A DNA stretch of 64,000 nt from Oceanobacillus neutriphilus (GTDB taxonomy: Bacteria > Bacillota > Bacilli > Bacillales > Amphibacillaceae): contig NZ_BMLW01000007.1 in NCBI RefSeq assembly GCF_014645515.1, forward strand, positions 62,331 to 126,330. The letters run 5' to 3'. Below the pieces are notes generated by a model, which saw only the letters and a list, made by a program, of their open reading frames with translations, had not been told where the DNA came from and did not search any database. Both the position numbers and the translations under genes were made by a program. Shown here one piece after another: positions 32,930 through 41,288 of this stretch (position 1 is the first letter of the stretch; every line of letters starts with the position of its first letter).

Positions 32930-34096
32930 ATGATTTTTGGTGTATTAAAGGATACAAAAATAGGAGAATACCGTGTGATATTAACACCAGTCGAGGCAGC
33001 AGCCATTAAAGAGGATGGACACACTGTTTTGATTCAAAAAGATGCCGGTTTGTCAGCTGGTTTTACTAATGAACAATATGAACAGGAGGGTGCTGAAATT
33101 GTTGATTCCATTGAGGAGATGTACAAACGCTGTGATTTTCTTGCCAAGGTGAAAGAAATTGAAGAAAGTGAGTATGGATTATTAAGAGAAAACCAAATTG
33201 TATATACGTGTATCCATCCGGCAGCTCATCCGGAACAGGTACAGGCTATTCTTGACAGCAAGAGTGTAGCCTTCACAGCAGAGGATTCGCATCGCTTTGG
33301 CTCTGTTAACTGTGAAGCAGCAGGAAAACAGGGAGCATTAATGGGATTAAATGCCATGCTGACCATTAATGGCGGAAAAGGAAAATTTGTGAGTGGACTT
33401 GCTGGAGCTCCTGGTATGAAAGTGCTGATCCTGGGAGGCGGATTGGTAGGACAGTCTGCATTGCAGGTGCTGCAATCATTAGGCGCATGGTGCACAGTAA
33501 TGGATGTGAATTACGGTGTACTTCGAGATATTGGCAAAACATATAACGAAAAAGTAAACACTCAGCTGTCTACAAAGCAAAACATAAAAAAACTGCTGCC
33601 AGAAATGGATATGGTTATAAACTGTGTAAAGTGGCCAAAGGAAAATAAAGATTTCCTGATAGATCGCGAAATGCTTTATTTAATGGAGAAGGGCTCTGTT
33701 ATTGTGGACATTAGTAATGATGAAGATGGTGCAATTGAGTCCTTCCGAGAAACAACACATGAGAATCCGACCTACATTGAAAACGGCGTGGTGCACTATT
33801 GTGTCAGTAATATTCCGGGAGCAATTGCGAATTCTACTTCCGTTGCTTATGCAGCTTCAGTATTGCCGCATTTACGTTCTATTTTAAATAACGGTGTCAA
33901 AGAAGCATGTATCCGCGATGGCTTTTTAAGAAGAAGCTTAACGGCTTATAAAGGTTACCTTACACACGAGGAAACCAGTGCGATTCAAGATCGGCCTTGG
34001 GCCCGGCCTGAAGATGTGTTGCATATACAAGAGGAAAAACTTGACTTTGCATCACCGGCAACACCGACAAGATCGACAAATTTTATAGAGCTTTAA
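32930..34096 (+). CDS. alanine dehydrogenase/PNT-like amino-acid dehydrogenase
   Basis: A 388-residue member of the alanine dehydrogenase/transhydrogenase fold. The N-terminal substrate domain has EYRVILTPVEA, the lysine in FLAKVKEIEESEY and the histidine in YTCIHPAAHPEQ, the positions of Ald catalytic Lys and His. The Rossmann domain starts with VLILGGGLVGQSALQVLQSLGAWCTVMDVN. It is divergent from canonical Ald (about 371 residues): the ExAG segment reads NCEAAGKQGALMG. The ATG at 32930 follows TTGGAGG. Together with the GltS-like symporter 25 bases downstream it suggests import and oxidative deamination of an amino acid; the substrate may not be alanine. Confidence 0.78.
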   Translation: MIFGVLKDTKIGEYRVILTPVEAAAIKEDGHTVLIQKDAGLSAGFTNEQYEQEGAEIVDSIEEMYKRCDFLAKVKEIEESEYGLLRENQIVYTCIHPAAHPEQVQAILDSKSVAFTAEDSHRFGSVNCEAAGKQGALMGLNAMLTINGGKGKFVSGLAGAPGMKVLILGGGLVGQSALQVLQSLGAWCTVMDVNYGVLRDIGKTYNEKVNTQLSTKQNIKKLLPEMDMVINCVKWPKENKDFLIDREMLYLMEKGSVIVDISNDEDGAIESFRETTHENPTYIENGVVHYCVSNIPGAIANSTSVAYAASVLPHLRSILNNGVKEACIRDGFLRRSLTAYKGYLTHEETSAIQDRPWARPEDVLHIQEEKLDFASPATPTRSTNFIEL

Positions 34097-34121
34097 TGCA
34101 ACCAGGAAAAGGGGAGACTAG

Positions 34122-35504
34122 ATGACGATAAACACATTATTAGTAGATTTTGCCTGTGCGAGTATTCTTATTCTAATAGGAATGTTCCTCAGAGCAAAAT
34201 TGAAATTTATTCAAAGAAGCTTTATTCCGGCGAGTTTGCTGGCAGGGTTCCTGGGGCTGGTCCTGGGACCCAGCTTTTTAGATGTTTTGCCGCTTTCTGA
34301 AAATATTGGTTCTTATGCGGGTGTTATTACTATACTAGTATTTGCGGCGGTAGGGATTAACGGTTTTTCCTTTTCTCCGGGCAACATGAAGAAAGATCTG
34401 AACCGGATGGGTGCCTATGCGATTTATAAGATTCTCGGTATCGCACTTCAAATGTCTATTCCGATTATTTTTGCAATCATTATTATTTCAAAATTTATTC
34501 CAGAGATTAATTATGGATTTGGATTACTGCTGGCTGCCGGGTTCTATGGAGGACATGGGACGGCAGCAGCCATAGGAACAACTTTTGAAAACCTAGGCTG
34601 GGAAAATGCCACCGATTTAGGTATGACAGCAGCTACCGGTGGGATGCTTATTGGTATTTTTGGAGGGCTTATTTTTATCAAGTGGGCGACAAGAAAAGGA
34701 TATACGCAGTATGTGAAAGATTTCTCAGAGATTTCAGAGGATTTGAAAACCGGCTTAGTAAAGCCTGAAAATCGGACATCGATGGGTGATGATACGGTTT
34801 CGCCTATTGCGCTTGACCCGCTGGCTTTTCATGTAGCATTATTAGTGGTCCCTGCCGGCTTAGGTTATTTACTAAATAACTATATTGCGGAGACCTGGAA
34901 TTTAGAATTTCCGACATTTACGATTGCATTTATTATTGCGTTGCTGATGTATGTTGTCCTTGGAAGAGGGAAAAAAGGTATTTATAAATATGTGGACAGT
35001 AAAGTGGTAGACCGTATCGGCAGTTCTGCAACGGATTATCTTGTATTCTTCGGTGTAGCCTCTATTCAACTACCGGTTGTTAGAGAATACTGGCTGCCAT
35101 TAACGTTATTAATGCTTTCGGGTCTTGTTGTCGTTGTGTTGACACTTGTGTTTATTGGACCTGGTATGAACTATGAAAGCTGGTTTGAACGTTCTATCTT
35201 TGTATACGGCTACTCTACAGGAGTTTTTGCAATTGGACTTACATTATTAAGAGTTATTGATCCGAATAATAAATCAAAAACACTGACAGATACAGCGATT
35301 GTTGGTCCGTTGAACACTCCTCTGGAGCTATTTGCATGGTCAGCAGGGCCAATTATGCTGATGACAGGCCAGCATTGGGCATTTGTTGGAATTTATTTAG
35401 CAATTTCGATCGCCTGTATTATCATAGCAAGAATATTTAAATGGTGGTACTGGAAGATTCCACTTGGGGATCGGCCGCCAGTTCCTTTGGATAAGGAAGA
35501 ATGA
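34122..35504 (+). CDS. ESS-family sodium/glutamate-type symporter
   Basis: A 460-residue membrane transporter resembling GltS (glutamate:Na+ symporter) relatives. About 11-12 helices are visible, for example LLVDFACASILILIGMFL, and SFIPASLLAGFLGLVLGP early on, with the glycine-rich reentrant-like loop AGFYGGHGTAAAIGTTFE and a second symmetrical segment GYSTGVFAIGLTLLRVIDP. A hydrophilic loop near residues 200-235 separates the halves. It lies 25 bases after the amino-acid dehydrogenase and is probably co-transcribed. Substrate not certain. Confidence 0.82.
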   Translation: MTINTLLVDFACASILILIGMFLRAKLKFIQRSFIPASLLAGFLGLVLGPSFLDVLPLSENIGSYAGVITILVFAAVGINGFSFSPGNMKKDLNRMGAYAIYKILGIALQMSIPIIFAIIIISKFIPEINYGFGLLLAAGFYGGHGTAAAIGTTFENLGWENATDLGMTAATGGMLIGIFGGLIFIKWATRKGYTQYVKDFSEISEDLKTGLVKPENRTSMGDDTVSPIALDPLAFHVALLVVPAGLGYLLNNYIAETWNLEFPTFTIAFIIALLMYVVLGRGKKGIYKYVDSKVVDRIGSSATDYLVFFGVASIQLPVVREYWLPLTLLMLSGLVVVVLTLVFIGPGMNYESWFERSIFVYGYSTGVFAIGLTLLRVIDPNNKSKTLTDTAIVGPLNTPLELFAWSAGPIMLMTGQHWAFVGIYLAISIACIIIARIFKWWYWKIPLGDRPPVPLDKEE

Positions 35505-35529
35505 AGTATTTGGAGATAGAATAGCAGAA

Positions 35530-35569
35530 AAGAAGAAGGCTGGATTCCTAAGAGTCCAGTCTTCTTCTT
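35530..35569. terminator. bidirectional terminator
   Basis: A 15-bp stem with one G-U pair (35530-35544 with 35555-35569) and flanking A and T runs between convergent transporter genes. Confidence 0.85.
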
Positions 35570-35575
35570 TTCATA

Positions 35576-36850
35576 TTAAGGATAAAACGGGAAGAGAATA
35601 GGAAGCAATACCATGGAAACAATTACTGAAACTAATACCAGTGGAGCTCCAGCTTTAACATAGTCCATGAATTTATAACCACCTATACCGTAAACCATTG
35701 TATTTGCAGGCATACCGATTGGGGTTGCAAATGCTAAAGAACCTCCGATTACTGTTGCCATCAATACAGCTCTTGGATCTGCGCCAATAGAGCTTGCAAT
35801 CGATAAACTGATTGGTACCAATAAAGCAGTTGTCGCTGTATTGGACATAAAGTTTGTCATAACAGCGGATATTGCCAGGATCAAAAACAGCAATAAATAT
35901 GGTGATGGTGTGTCACCTAGCAGACCGATCAGAGAATGTGCAATTGTTGCTCCTGCTCCGGTACTGTCAATTGCGGTAGCTAATGCTAAAGAACCGACAA
36001 ATAAAAGTATGGTGCTCATATCAATTGATTTCATTGCCGCTTTTTCAGTAATGACTCTTGATGCTACTAAAATTAATGCACCGACCCATGCAGAAACATG
36101 TAATGGTACTCCGATAACATCTTCCAGAATCATTGCCAGTACAGTTAGGATAAGGACAATCAGGGACATATATTGCTTCCATTTTGGCACTTTCGAATAA
36201 TCAACCTGCTGATTAAAAACAGAATCATCATCTATTGTTTGATCCTTTCGATTTGGGAGTAAACGGTAACCAAAAAAGCAGAAGTATAAGATACCAATGA
36301 TTAAAATAGGCAATCCAACTTTTGCGTATTCAAAAAATCCAAATGACAGTCCGATATCCTGTAAAGCAGATTGGGCAATCATATTTCCAGGGGCACCAAT
36401 TAAACTTAAATTTCCTCCCATAGCTGCTGCAAACACTAGTGGAAGAAGTAACCGTGATCTGGCAAACCCTGATTTTGCTGCAACTCCAATTATAACTGGA
36501 ATGAAAACAGCGGCAGTGCCTGTATTTGATAGCAGACCGGAAAGGGCTCCGGTGATAATCATAATAACGGCTATTAACATGCGTTCAGTTTTTGCAAATC
36601 TTGTAATAATACTTCCGAATCTTTGGGCCATTCCTGTCTCAAAAAAAGCTGCTCCTACAATAAACATGGCAATAAATAACAATACATTATTATTAACAAA
36701 ACCGCTAAAAGCCTCACTTGGATCTAGAACGCCAGTTAATATTAAACCAACTGCAACAATCATTGCTGTTATAGGCAGTGGAATCTTTTCCATTGCAAAC
36801 ATAACAATAGCAAATATTAAAAATAGTAAAGTAATCATTTCAGGACTCAT
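35576..36850 (-). CDS. SLC13/DASS-family anion permease
   Basis: A 424-residue transporter of the ArsB/NhaD/DASS superfamily. Many helices are apparent, and the paired substrate/sodium motifs occur as LLSNTGTAAVFIPVIIG (the SNT motif) in the first half and TNFMSNTATTALLVPIS in the second. It probably imports a di- or hydroxy-dicarboxylate such as malate or tartrate, judged from the adjacent dehydrogenase (inference). It is leftward like the dehydrogenase and GntR genes, but a terminator at 37242 separates it from the dehydrogenase, so it likely has its own promoter. An AGGAGG site precedes the ATG. Confidence 0.83.
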   Translation of the reverse strand: MSPEMITLLFLIFAIVMFAMEKIPLPITAMIVAVGLILTGVLDPSEAFSGFVNNNVLLFIAMFIVGAAFFETGMAQRFGSIITRFAKTERMLIAVIMIITGALSGLLSNTGTAAVFIPVIIGVAAKSGFARSRLLLPLVFAAAMGGNLSLIGAPGNMIAQSALQDIGLSFGFFEYAKVGLPILIIGILYFCFFGYRLLPNRKDQTIDDDSVFNQQVDYSKVPKWKQYMSLIVLILTVLAMILEDVIGVPLHVSAWVGALILVASRVITEKAAMKSIDMSTILLFVGSLALATAIDSTGAGATIAHSLIGLLGDTPSPYLLLFLILAISAVMTNFMSNTATTALLVPISLSIASSIGADPRAVLMATVIGGSLAFATPIGMPANTMVYGIGGYKFMDYVKAGAPLVLVSVIVSMVLLPILFPFYP

Positions 36851-37241
36851 ATAATATAATTCCTCCTAAAGTATAACAGTTTTATAAGTTGAAAATTTGT
36901 GAGCCTGCTCCATTGACCATTTGTTGTGATATATATTTGATAGTTATCTATACTGGTAATTATCGTATAGCTTGTTTTATAGTTTGAATGATAAAAACAA
37001 TAGATAAGTATATTTTGATATCGCTTTTATAAAAGAAATGCCGGTTCTCAACACAATTGCTGTGCTGTCGCTAAGAATAATAACAACATTAACTGCTTTA
37101 TGTTCTGTTGCATGCATAATTGTTTCGCTCACATGTATGTAAGTTGTATGCCATGGATTTCTCTTGTTTGAAAGAATTATAGGTCATCCATTAAAAGAAT
37201 CTACAGCAGTGAATACTTTCACGCATTCCCTTCTTTTGAAA
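36851..37241. other. 391-bp intergenic region upstream of the permease
   Basis: No coding frame is supported. It should hold the permease promoter; the dyad-like GATAGTTATCTATA near 36949 is a possible operator, but no clear match to the GTATAC site near the dehydrogenase was found. Confidence 0.35.
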
Positions 37242-37275
37242 AAAGGTACTCAGATAAATCTATCTCAGTACCCTT
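37242..37275 (-). terminator. terminator after the dehydrogenase
   Basis: Arms 37242-37256 and 37261-37275 pair with single mismatches, and minus-strand RNA continues into six Ts. It lies 35 bases past the dehydrogenase stop. Confidence 0.7.
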
Positions 37276-37309
37276 TATCATTGGTCAGTTTTAAAGTGTT
37301 GGAACTAAA

Positions 37310-38386
37310 TTATAAGGTCAGATTTTCAATAATTGCATTTGTAATTTCTTCGGTATTACTTGTTCCGCCAATATCGCGAGTAATAATTCCTTGTGCGGTT
37401 GTCCGGCGTATAGCTTCATGTAGATTACTTGCTTCTTCGTGAAGTCCTAAGTCTTCCAGCATTAAAGCAGCGCTGGCAATGGTACCAATTGGGTTGGCTA
37501 CACCTTTTCCGGCGATATCCGGAGCTGATCCATGTACAGATTCGAACATGCTCGGGAAGCGCTTATCAACCTGCAGGTTAGCACTCGATGCAATACCCAG
37601 ACTCCCTGCCAGAGCACTTCCCAAATCGGATAGAATATCAGCGAATAAATTAGATGCTACTACGACTTCAAGGCTTTCTGGATTAAGTACAAATTGAGCC
37701 GCCATCGCATCCACAAGCCATTGGTCAGTCTCTACATCCGGATATTCTTTACTGACACGTTCAAATACCTCATCCCATAAAACCATTCCGTATTGTTGTG
37801 CATTACTTTTTGTAACACTGGTTACTTTCTTTCTTTTTCTTGTGCGCGCAAGATCGAATGCAAAGCGGATAATACGTTCGCAACCATACTCTGTAAAAAT
37901 GGAAGATTGAATTGCTACTTCTCTTTCGTCAGGGCGTGCACTGAAATTTCTTCCGCCAATCCCAGAGTATTCACCTTCTGAATTTTCTCGTACTAGGATC
38001 CAATTGAGACTTTCCGGATCTGGATGGGCAATACGATGCTGAACTCCTGGCAAAAATTCAACCGGTCTGATATTTGCCCATTGATCCAGACCTTGACAAA
38101 TAGCTATACGCAGTCCCCATAAACTGACATGATCCGGAACACGAGGGTCACCGACAGCTCCAAAATAAATCGCATCATAATCTTTTAAAGTTTCTACACC
38201 ATCTTCTGGAATCATGCTCCCATGTTCTATATAGTAATCACTTCCCCAATCGAAGTAATCGCTTTCAAATTTGAATTTATCGTTTGATTGTTCCTCCAGG
38301 TAACTCAATACTTTCATACCCGCTGCAATTACCTCTTTCCCAATACCATCTCCTGGAATTACTGCAAGTTTAAACGTTTTTGTCAT
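37310..38386 (-). CDS. tartrate dehydrogenase / D-malate dehydrogenase (IDH/IPMDH family)
   Basis: A 358-residue beta-decarboxylating dehydrogenase. Recognised are the AVIPGDGIGKEV start, the arginine-rich LWGLRIAICQGLDQWANIRPVE region, ENSEGEYSGIGG, the catalytic tyrosine/lysine segments, LFADILSDLGSALAGSLG with the metal aspartates, and SVHGSAPDIAGKGVANPIGTI. The ENSEGEYSGIGG form and NIRPVE are typical of TtuC/DmlA rather than LeuB. It oxidises D-malate or tartrate using NAD and divalent metal. The ATG at 38386 follows GGGGGAAGCGTG. Beside a GntR regulator and a dicarboxylate-type permease it forms a likely catabolic set. Confidence 0.88.
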   Translation of the reverse strand: MTKTFKLAVIPGDGIGKEVIAAGMKVLSYLEEQSNDKFKFESDYFDWGSDYYIEHGSMIPEDGVETLKDYDAIYFGAVGDPRVPDHVSLWGLRIAICQGLDQWANIRPVEFLPGVQHRIAHPDPESLNWILVRENSEGEYSGIGGRNFSARPDEREVAIQSSIFTEYGCERIIRFAFDLARTRKRKKVTSVTKSNAQQYGMVLWDEVFERVSKEYPDVETDQWLVDAMAAQFVLNPESLEVVVASNLFADILSDLGSALAGSLGIASSANLQVDKRFPSMFESVHGSAPDIAGKGVANPIGTIASAALMLEDLGLHEEASNLHEAIRRTTAQGIITRDIGGTSNTEEITNAIIENLTL

Positions 38387-38410
38387 CACGCTTCCCCCTT
38401 TATTAAGTTA

Positions 38411-38444
38411 TGTATATCTTAAACAATGTATACGTTAATGTCAA
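38411..38444 (-). promoter_or_regulatory. promoter with operator-like GTATAC in the spacer
   Basis: In leftward orientation, TTGACA (38439-38444), a 17-base spacer and TAAGAT (38416-38421) precede the dehydrogenase. The spacer carries GTATAC (38428-38433), a form common in FCD-type GntR operators, and a related TGTATA lies on the -10 side. The GntR protein encoded upstream is the natural candidate repressor. Confidence 0.6.
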
Positions 38445-38527
38445 TAAAATATTAAAATTAAATATTTTTATATAAATAACTTTATTAATGTATTCATTAA
38501 AAATAGAGCAGAGACGGATTCTCTGCT

Positions 38528-39217
38528 CTATTTTTCTTTGCGTAGAACATTTAAAATTTCAATATGTGATCTATTTCGATGCTCTTGCATAACATATTTT
38601 GCGGCTTGCTCATTGTTGGCGATCATGCAGGCAACAATCGCTTTATGCTCCTGAATCGATTGTGTAGGCAAGGGTCTTTGATGAATCGTATAAAGTCTGG
38701 CCCGGTGACATTGGTCATCGAATGTTTCATAAGTATTAGACAGCCTTTGATTGGAAGCTAATTTTAAAATTCGGCGATGGAATAAATCGTCCAGCTTTGA
38801 CCAGCGTTCTAAATCTTCATGGTCCAATGCTTCCAGTTGTTCATCAATCATATGCTGCAGCTTTTGAATATCTTTGTATGTTGCATGTTCTGTAGCGGCT
38901 TCAGCTGCGATCCCGTCAAGCGCTACGATAACACTGTAGATTTCTTGCAAATCTTCCGGGCGTATAGGCTCTACAACAAATCCTTTACGGGGAACCAGGC
39001 GTATTAATCCTTCCGTTTCCAGACGGACAAAGGCTTCTCTTACAGGCGTTCTGCTCATTTCTAAAAATGCTGTTATTTCACGTTCTAAAAACATGCTTCC
39101 CGGCGACAGTATTAATTCCCGGATAGCGGATTTAAGTATTAAATAAGCTTGCTGGGGTAGTTTATAATCTTCAATATGGCTAATGGTTTCTTTTATTTTA
39201 TGCAATGGGTATTCCAT
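38528..39217 (-). CDS. GntR-family regulator (FadR/FCD type)
   Basis: A 229-residue regulator with an N-terminal winged helix (FLEMSRTPVREAFVRLETEGLIRLVPRKGFVV) and a C-terminal all-helical FCD domain with metal-type residues in DDLFHRRIL and a late HxxI/VACM helix (EHKAIVACMIANNEQAAKYVMQEH). FCD members usually sense carboxylates. It lies upstream of, and on the same strand as, the malate/tartrate dehydrogenase and probably represses it until the substrate binds. An AAAGGAGTGG site precedes the ATG. Confidence 0.9.
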   Translation of the reverse strand: MEYPLHKIKETISHIEDYKLPQQAYLILKSAIRELILSPGSMFLEREITAFLEMSRTPVREAFVRLETEGLIRLVPRKGFVVEPIRPEDLQEIYSVIVALDGIAAEAATEHATYKDIQKLQHMIDEQLEALDHEDLERWSKLDDLFHRRILKLASNQRLSNTYETFDDQCHRARLYTIHQRPLPTQSIQEHKAIVACMIANNEQAAKYVMQEHRNRSHIEILNVLRKEK

Positions 39218-39430
39218 AAAACCACTCCTTTAAGATCAGATGAAATAAATAACAGCTGTATTACTCACAGGATATTTACTGATTTCAGGCAGCATAATCT
39301 TATTATACTAGAGATGCTGCGGGAAGCAGAAGAGGGAATGTAATTTCAGCATTTTTCTTTTGTAATGTGTGTTTAAACAATTTTTATATAATAAAATAAC
39401 TGATAAAATCTCATTTAACTTAAAAAAGAA

Positions 39431-39474
39431 AGCCGTAACCTTCAACAGATAGTTAGTTGTGAAGGCTTCCGGCT
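39431..39474 (-). terminator. terminator after the J-domain/TPR gene
   Basis: Two stacked stems (39431-39447 with 39458-39474, small internal loop) are followed on the minus strand by TTTCTTTTTT, 19 bases past the stop. Confidence 0.7.
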
Positions 39475-39492
39475 GGTATGATGGGAAACAGA

Positions 39493-40839
39493 TTATTTCT
39501 TTTTCCGTAAATTTCTTTTCTCCTGGCGGCTGAGCCCTTCAGTTAATTGTTCAAACAGGCTGTCCCACTTATCCTGATAGGTTTTATAAATAAGCGGATA
39601 TTTTTTCTTCAATTGCAGGATACCTGCAGCATAGCTCTCTTTGTCACCCTCAAGCTGCTGTCTGAGATAAGCAGGCAGTTCATTGATGACCGCAATTATT
39701 TTAGTTGCCGCTATTTTTCCGGAATAGAACCATTCATATGCTCTGTAATAAAGCAGCTGATAAGCATGTAAATCCCGGGAGAGCTTGGTGATCTCTTTTT
39801 GCAGCCGTGCTTGTTTTTTTGTTTCGTGATGCGCTTTTTTTACGTCACTATTTTTATTCTGCGTAATGATGCCGGCCAAGTCGATGTAAATTTCAGCCTC
39901 TTGAAATAAAGCCCCTTTATGAAAATACATATATTGTTCCATCAGTTCATCTTGCAATTTTTTTAAATCGTCTTCATCAGAGATATTTTTCAGATGCTTT
40001 TTAAATTTTGATAATACCTTAGGTAATACAGCCCGTTTTTCTGTGGTAATAATGATATTAATCCAGGATAAATAAAATGCTGATTTTGTTTTGGTATCAT
40101 CCACTTCTGTTGGCTGGGATTGTTCCATTAAATACATCGCTTTATCAAACTGGTCTGTTTGGATATAGAGATGTGCAAGTGCTGGAGCGAACATGGCTGT
40201 TTGTTCAGAAAATCTGTCCAATAAGCTTTGATATGTTTCAATAGCCATATCCGGATAACCGTTATTTTGATAAATATCGGCTTTTAAAGTATAGATAACC
40301 TGCAGTTCTTCATCGCTTGCAGTAAGAGGAATGATTTCTGAAAAAATCTTTTCCATCTCATCGACATCATCATTTAGACTTGCCAGTTTTAACAGCTTGA
40401 ACTTAATTTCTCCACTGTCAGGTACGAGCTGATTTAATTTTTTATAGATTTCAAAGGCCTTTTTGTTATCGTCGTTATCCATTGCTTTCTTAGCAGCAAT
40501 GATTAATTGCTCCGCCTCATCAAACTGTTTGGCTTCATTTGCTTCTGAGTCTGCTGCAGATGTATTATTTTGCTCCTCATTTACAGACACAGCTGCATCC
40601 GTTTTTTTCGTTTGCTTGTCTGTCTTCTTGCCATTTTTGCGGGCAGTATCATAGGCAGCTCTTTTCTCCGGATCATTTAAAATCTCGTAAGCTTCCTGCA
40701 CTTTAGCATAGCCTTCCGGATCGGCTTCCTGCGGATGTTTCTCTAAAGCCTCCAGGTATTTTTCCCCGATTCTTGCCTGACCAATATTTGCTGTTGTACC
40801 AAGAATCTTATAATAGCTTTCGTTCTTTACTTTACTCAT
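39493..40839 (-). CDS. TPR protein with a degenerate J domain
   Basis: A 448-residue soluble protein. Residues about 8-65 look like a DnaJ J domain (SYYKILGTTANIGQARI, then KVQEAYEILNDPEKRAAYD), but the loop that should read HPD is HPQ, so stimulation of DnaK is unlikely. A low-complexity lysine-rich linker follows (KNGKKTDKQTKK). From about 105 onward there are TPR-like helical repeats, including FEIYKKLNQLVPDSGEIKFKLL and YQNNGYPDMAIETYQSLL, and the C-terminus is basic. It is divergent from the Z1-type helicase gene, whose partner is also a TPR protein. Function unknown; a scaffold role is inferred. Confidence 0.78.
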   Translation of the reverse strand: MSKVKNESYYKILGTTANIGQARIGEKYLEALEKHPQEADPEGYAKVQEAYEILNDPEKRAAYDTARKNGKKTDKQTKKTDAAVSVNEEQNNTSAADSEANEAKQFDEAEQLIIAAKKAMDNDDNKKAFEIYKKLNQLVPDSGEIKFKLLKLASLNDDVDEMEKIFSEIIPLTASDEELQVIYTLKADIYQNNGYPDMAIETYQSLLDRFSEQTAMFAPALAHLYIQTDQFDKAMYLMEQSQPTEVDDTKTKSAFYLSWINIIITTEKRAVLPKVLSKFKKHLKNISDEDDLKKLQDELMEQYMYFHKGALFQEAEIYIDLAGIITQNKNSDVKKAHHETKKQARLQKEITKLSRDLHAYQLLYYRAYEWFYSGKIAATKIIAVINELPAYLRQQLEGDKESYAAGILQLKKKYPLIYKTYQDKWDSLFEQLTEGLSRQEKRNLRKKK

Positions 40840-41161
40840 ATTGATAACTCCTCATTATTTACGGTCAAAAAAGGATAAAGTATATTGCTGTATCCTTTAT
40901 CTTTATAAACTAATAAAATCCTTCTATATAGGATAGAAGGAGCTTGTTGTCTTATTTTAAAAGGCTGTATTCTTTATAAAGCGATAGCTGTCATAAGAAG
41001 AATCCAGCTTTTATTCCGTTTCTAATTGTAGCTTTTCTTTTCGAATCTAGCAAGAACATGGCTGAAATAAGCATCAGGAATAAACAGGAAGACAGATAAG
41101 ATTGAGATGTATTCATTAGTTTATAATATGTTGAGCAGCAGGTTCTCTACTTTAGGATAGA
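40840..41161. other. divergent intergenic region between J/TPR and Z1 genes
   Basis: No gene is seen. It holds the leftward promoter region and a small hairpin (40920-40927 with 40933-40940, eight pairs) of unknown role. The rightward promoter starts at 41162. Confidence 0.4.
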
Positions 41162-41190
41162 TTGAGTACATTATCTAAAAATGATATATT
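41162..41190 (+). promoter_or_regulatory. candidate promoter of the Z1-TPR operon
   Basis: TTGAGT (41162-41167), a 17-base spacer and TATATT (41185-41190). The start would lie near 41197, roughly 90 bases before the Z1 ATG. Confidence 0.5.
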
Positions 41191-41235
41191 TAAAGAAGCA
41201 ACGGAGACATAATTAAAATTTAACAAAAACGGAAG

Positions 41236-41259
41236 GGTGGCTGCTCAGGCCGCTTTTTT
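41236..41259 (+). terminator. leader hairpin with T-run before the Z1 gene
   Basis: GGTGGC (41236-41241) pairs with GCCGCT (41249-41254; five strong pairs and a G-U), followed by six Ts, 30 bases before the Z1 start and about 40 bases after the predicted transcription start. This could attenuate the operon or close a short leader RNA. Confidence 0.5.
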
Positions 41260-41288
41260 ATATGTTTAAAGAAAGTAAGGAAATAAAT

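Noticed and set aside
36297-36854. 185-codon plus-strand frame opposite the SLC13 permease
   Set aside because: Shadow of a membrane protein gene; long antisense frames are common opposite hydrophobic helices.
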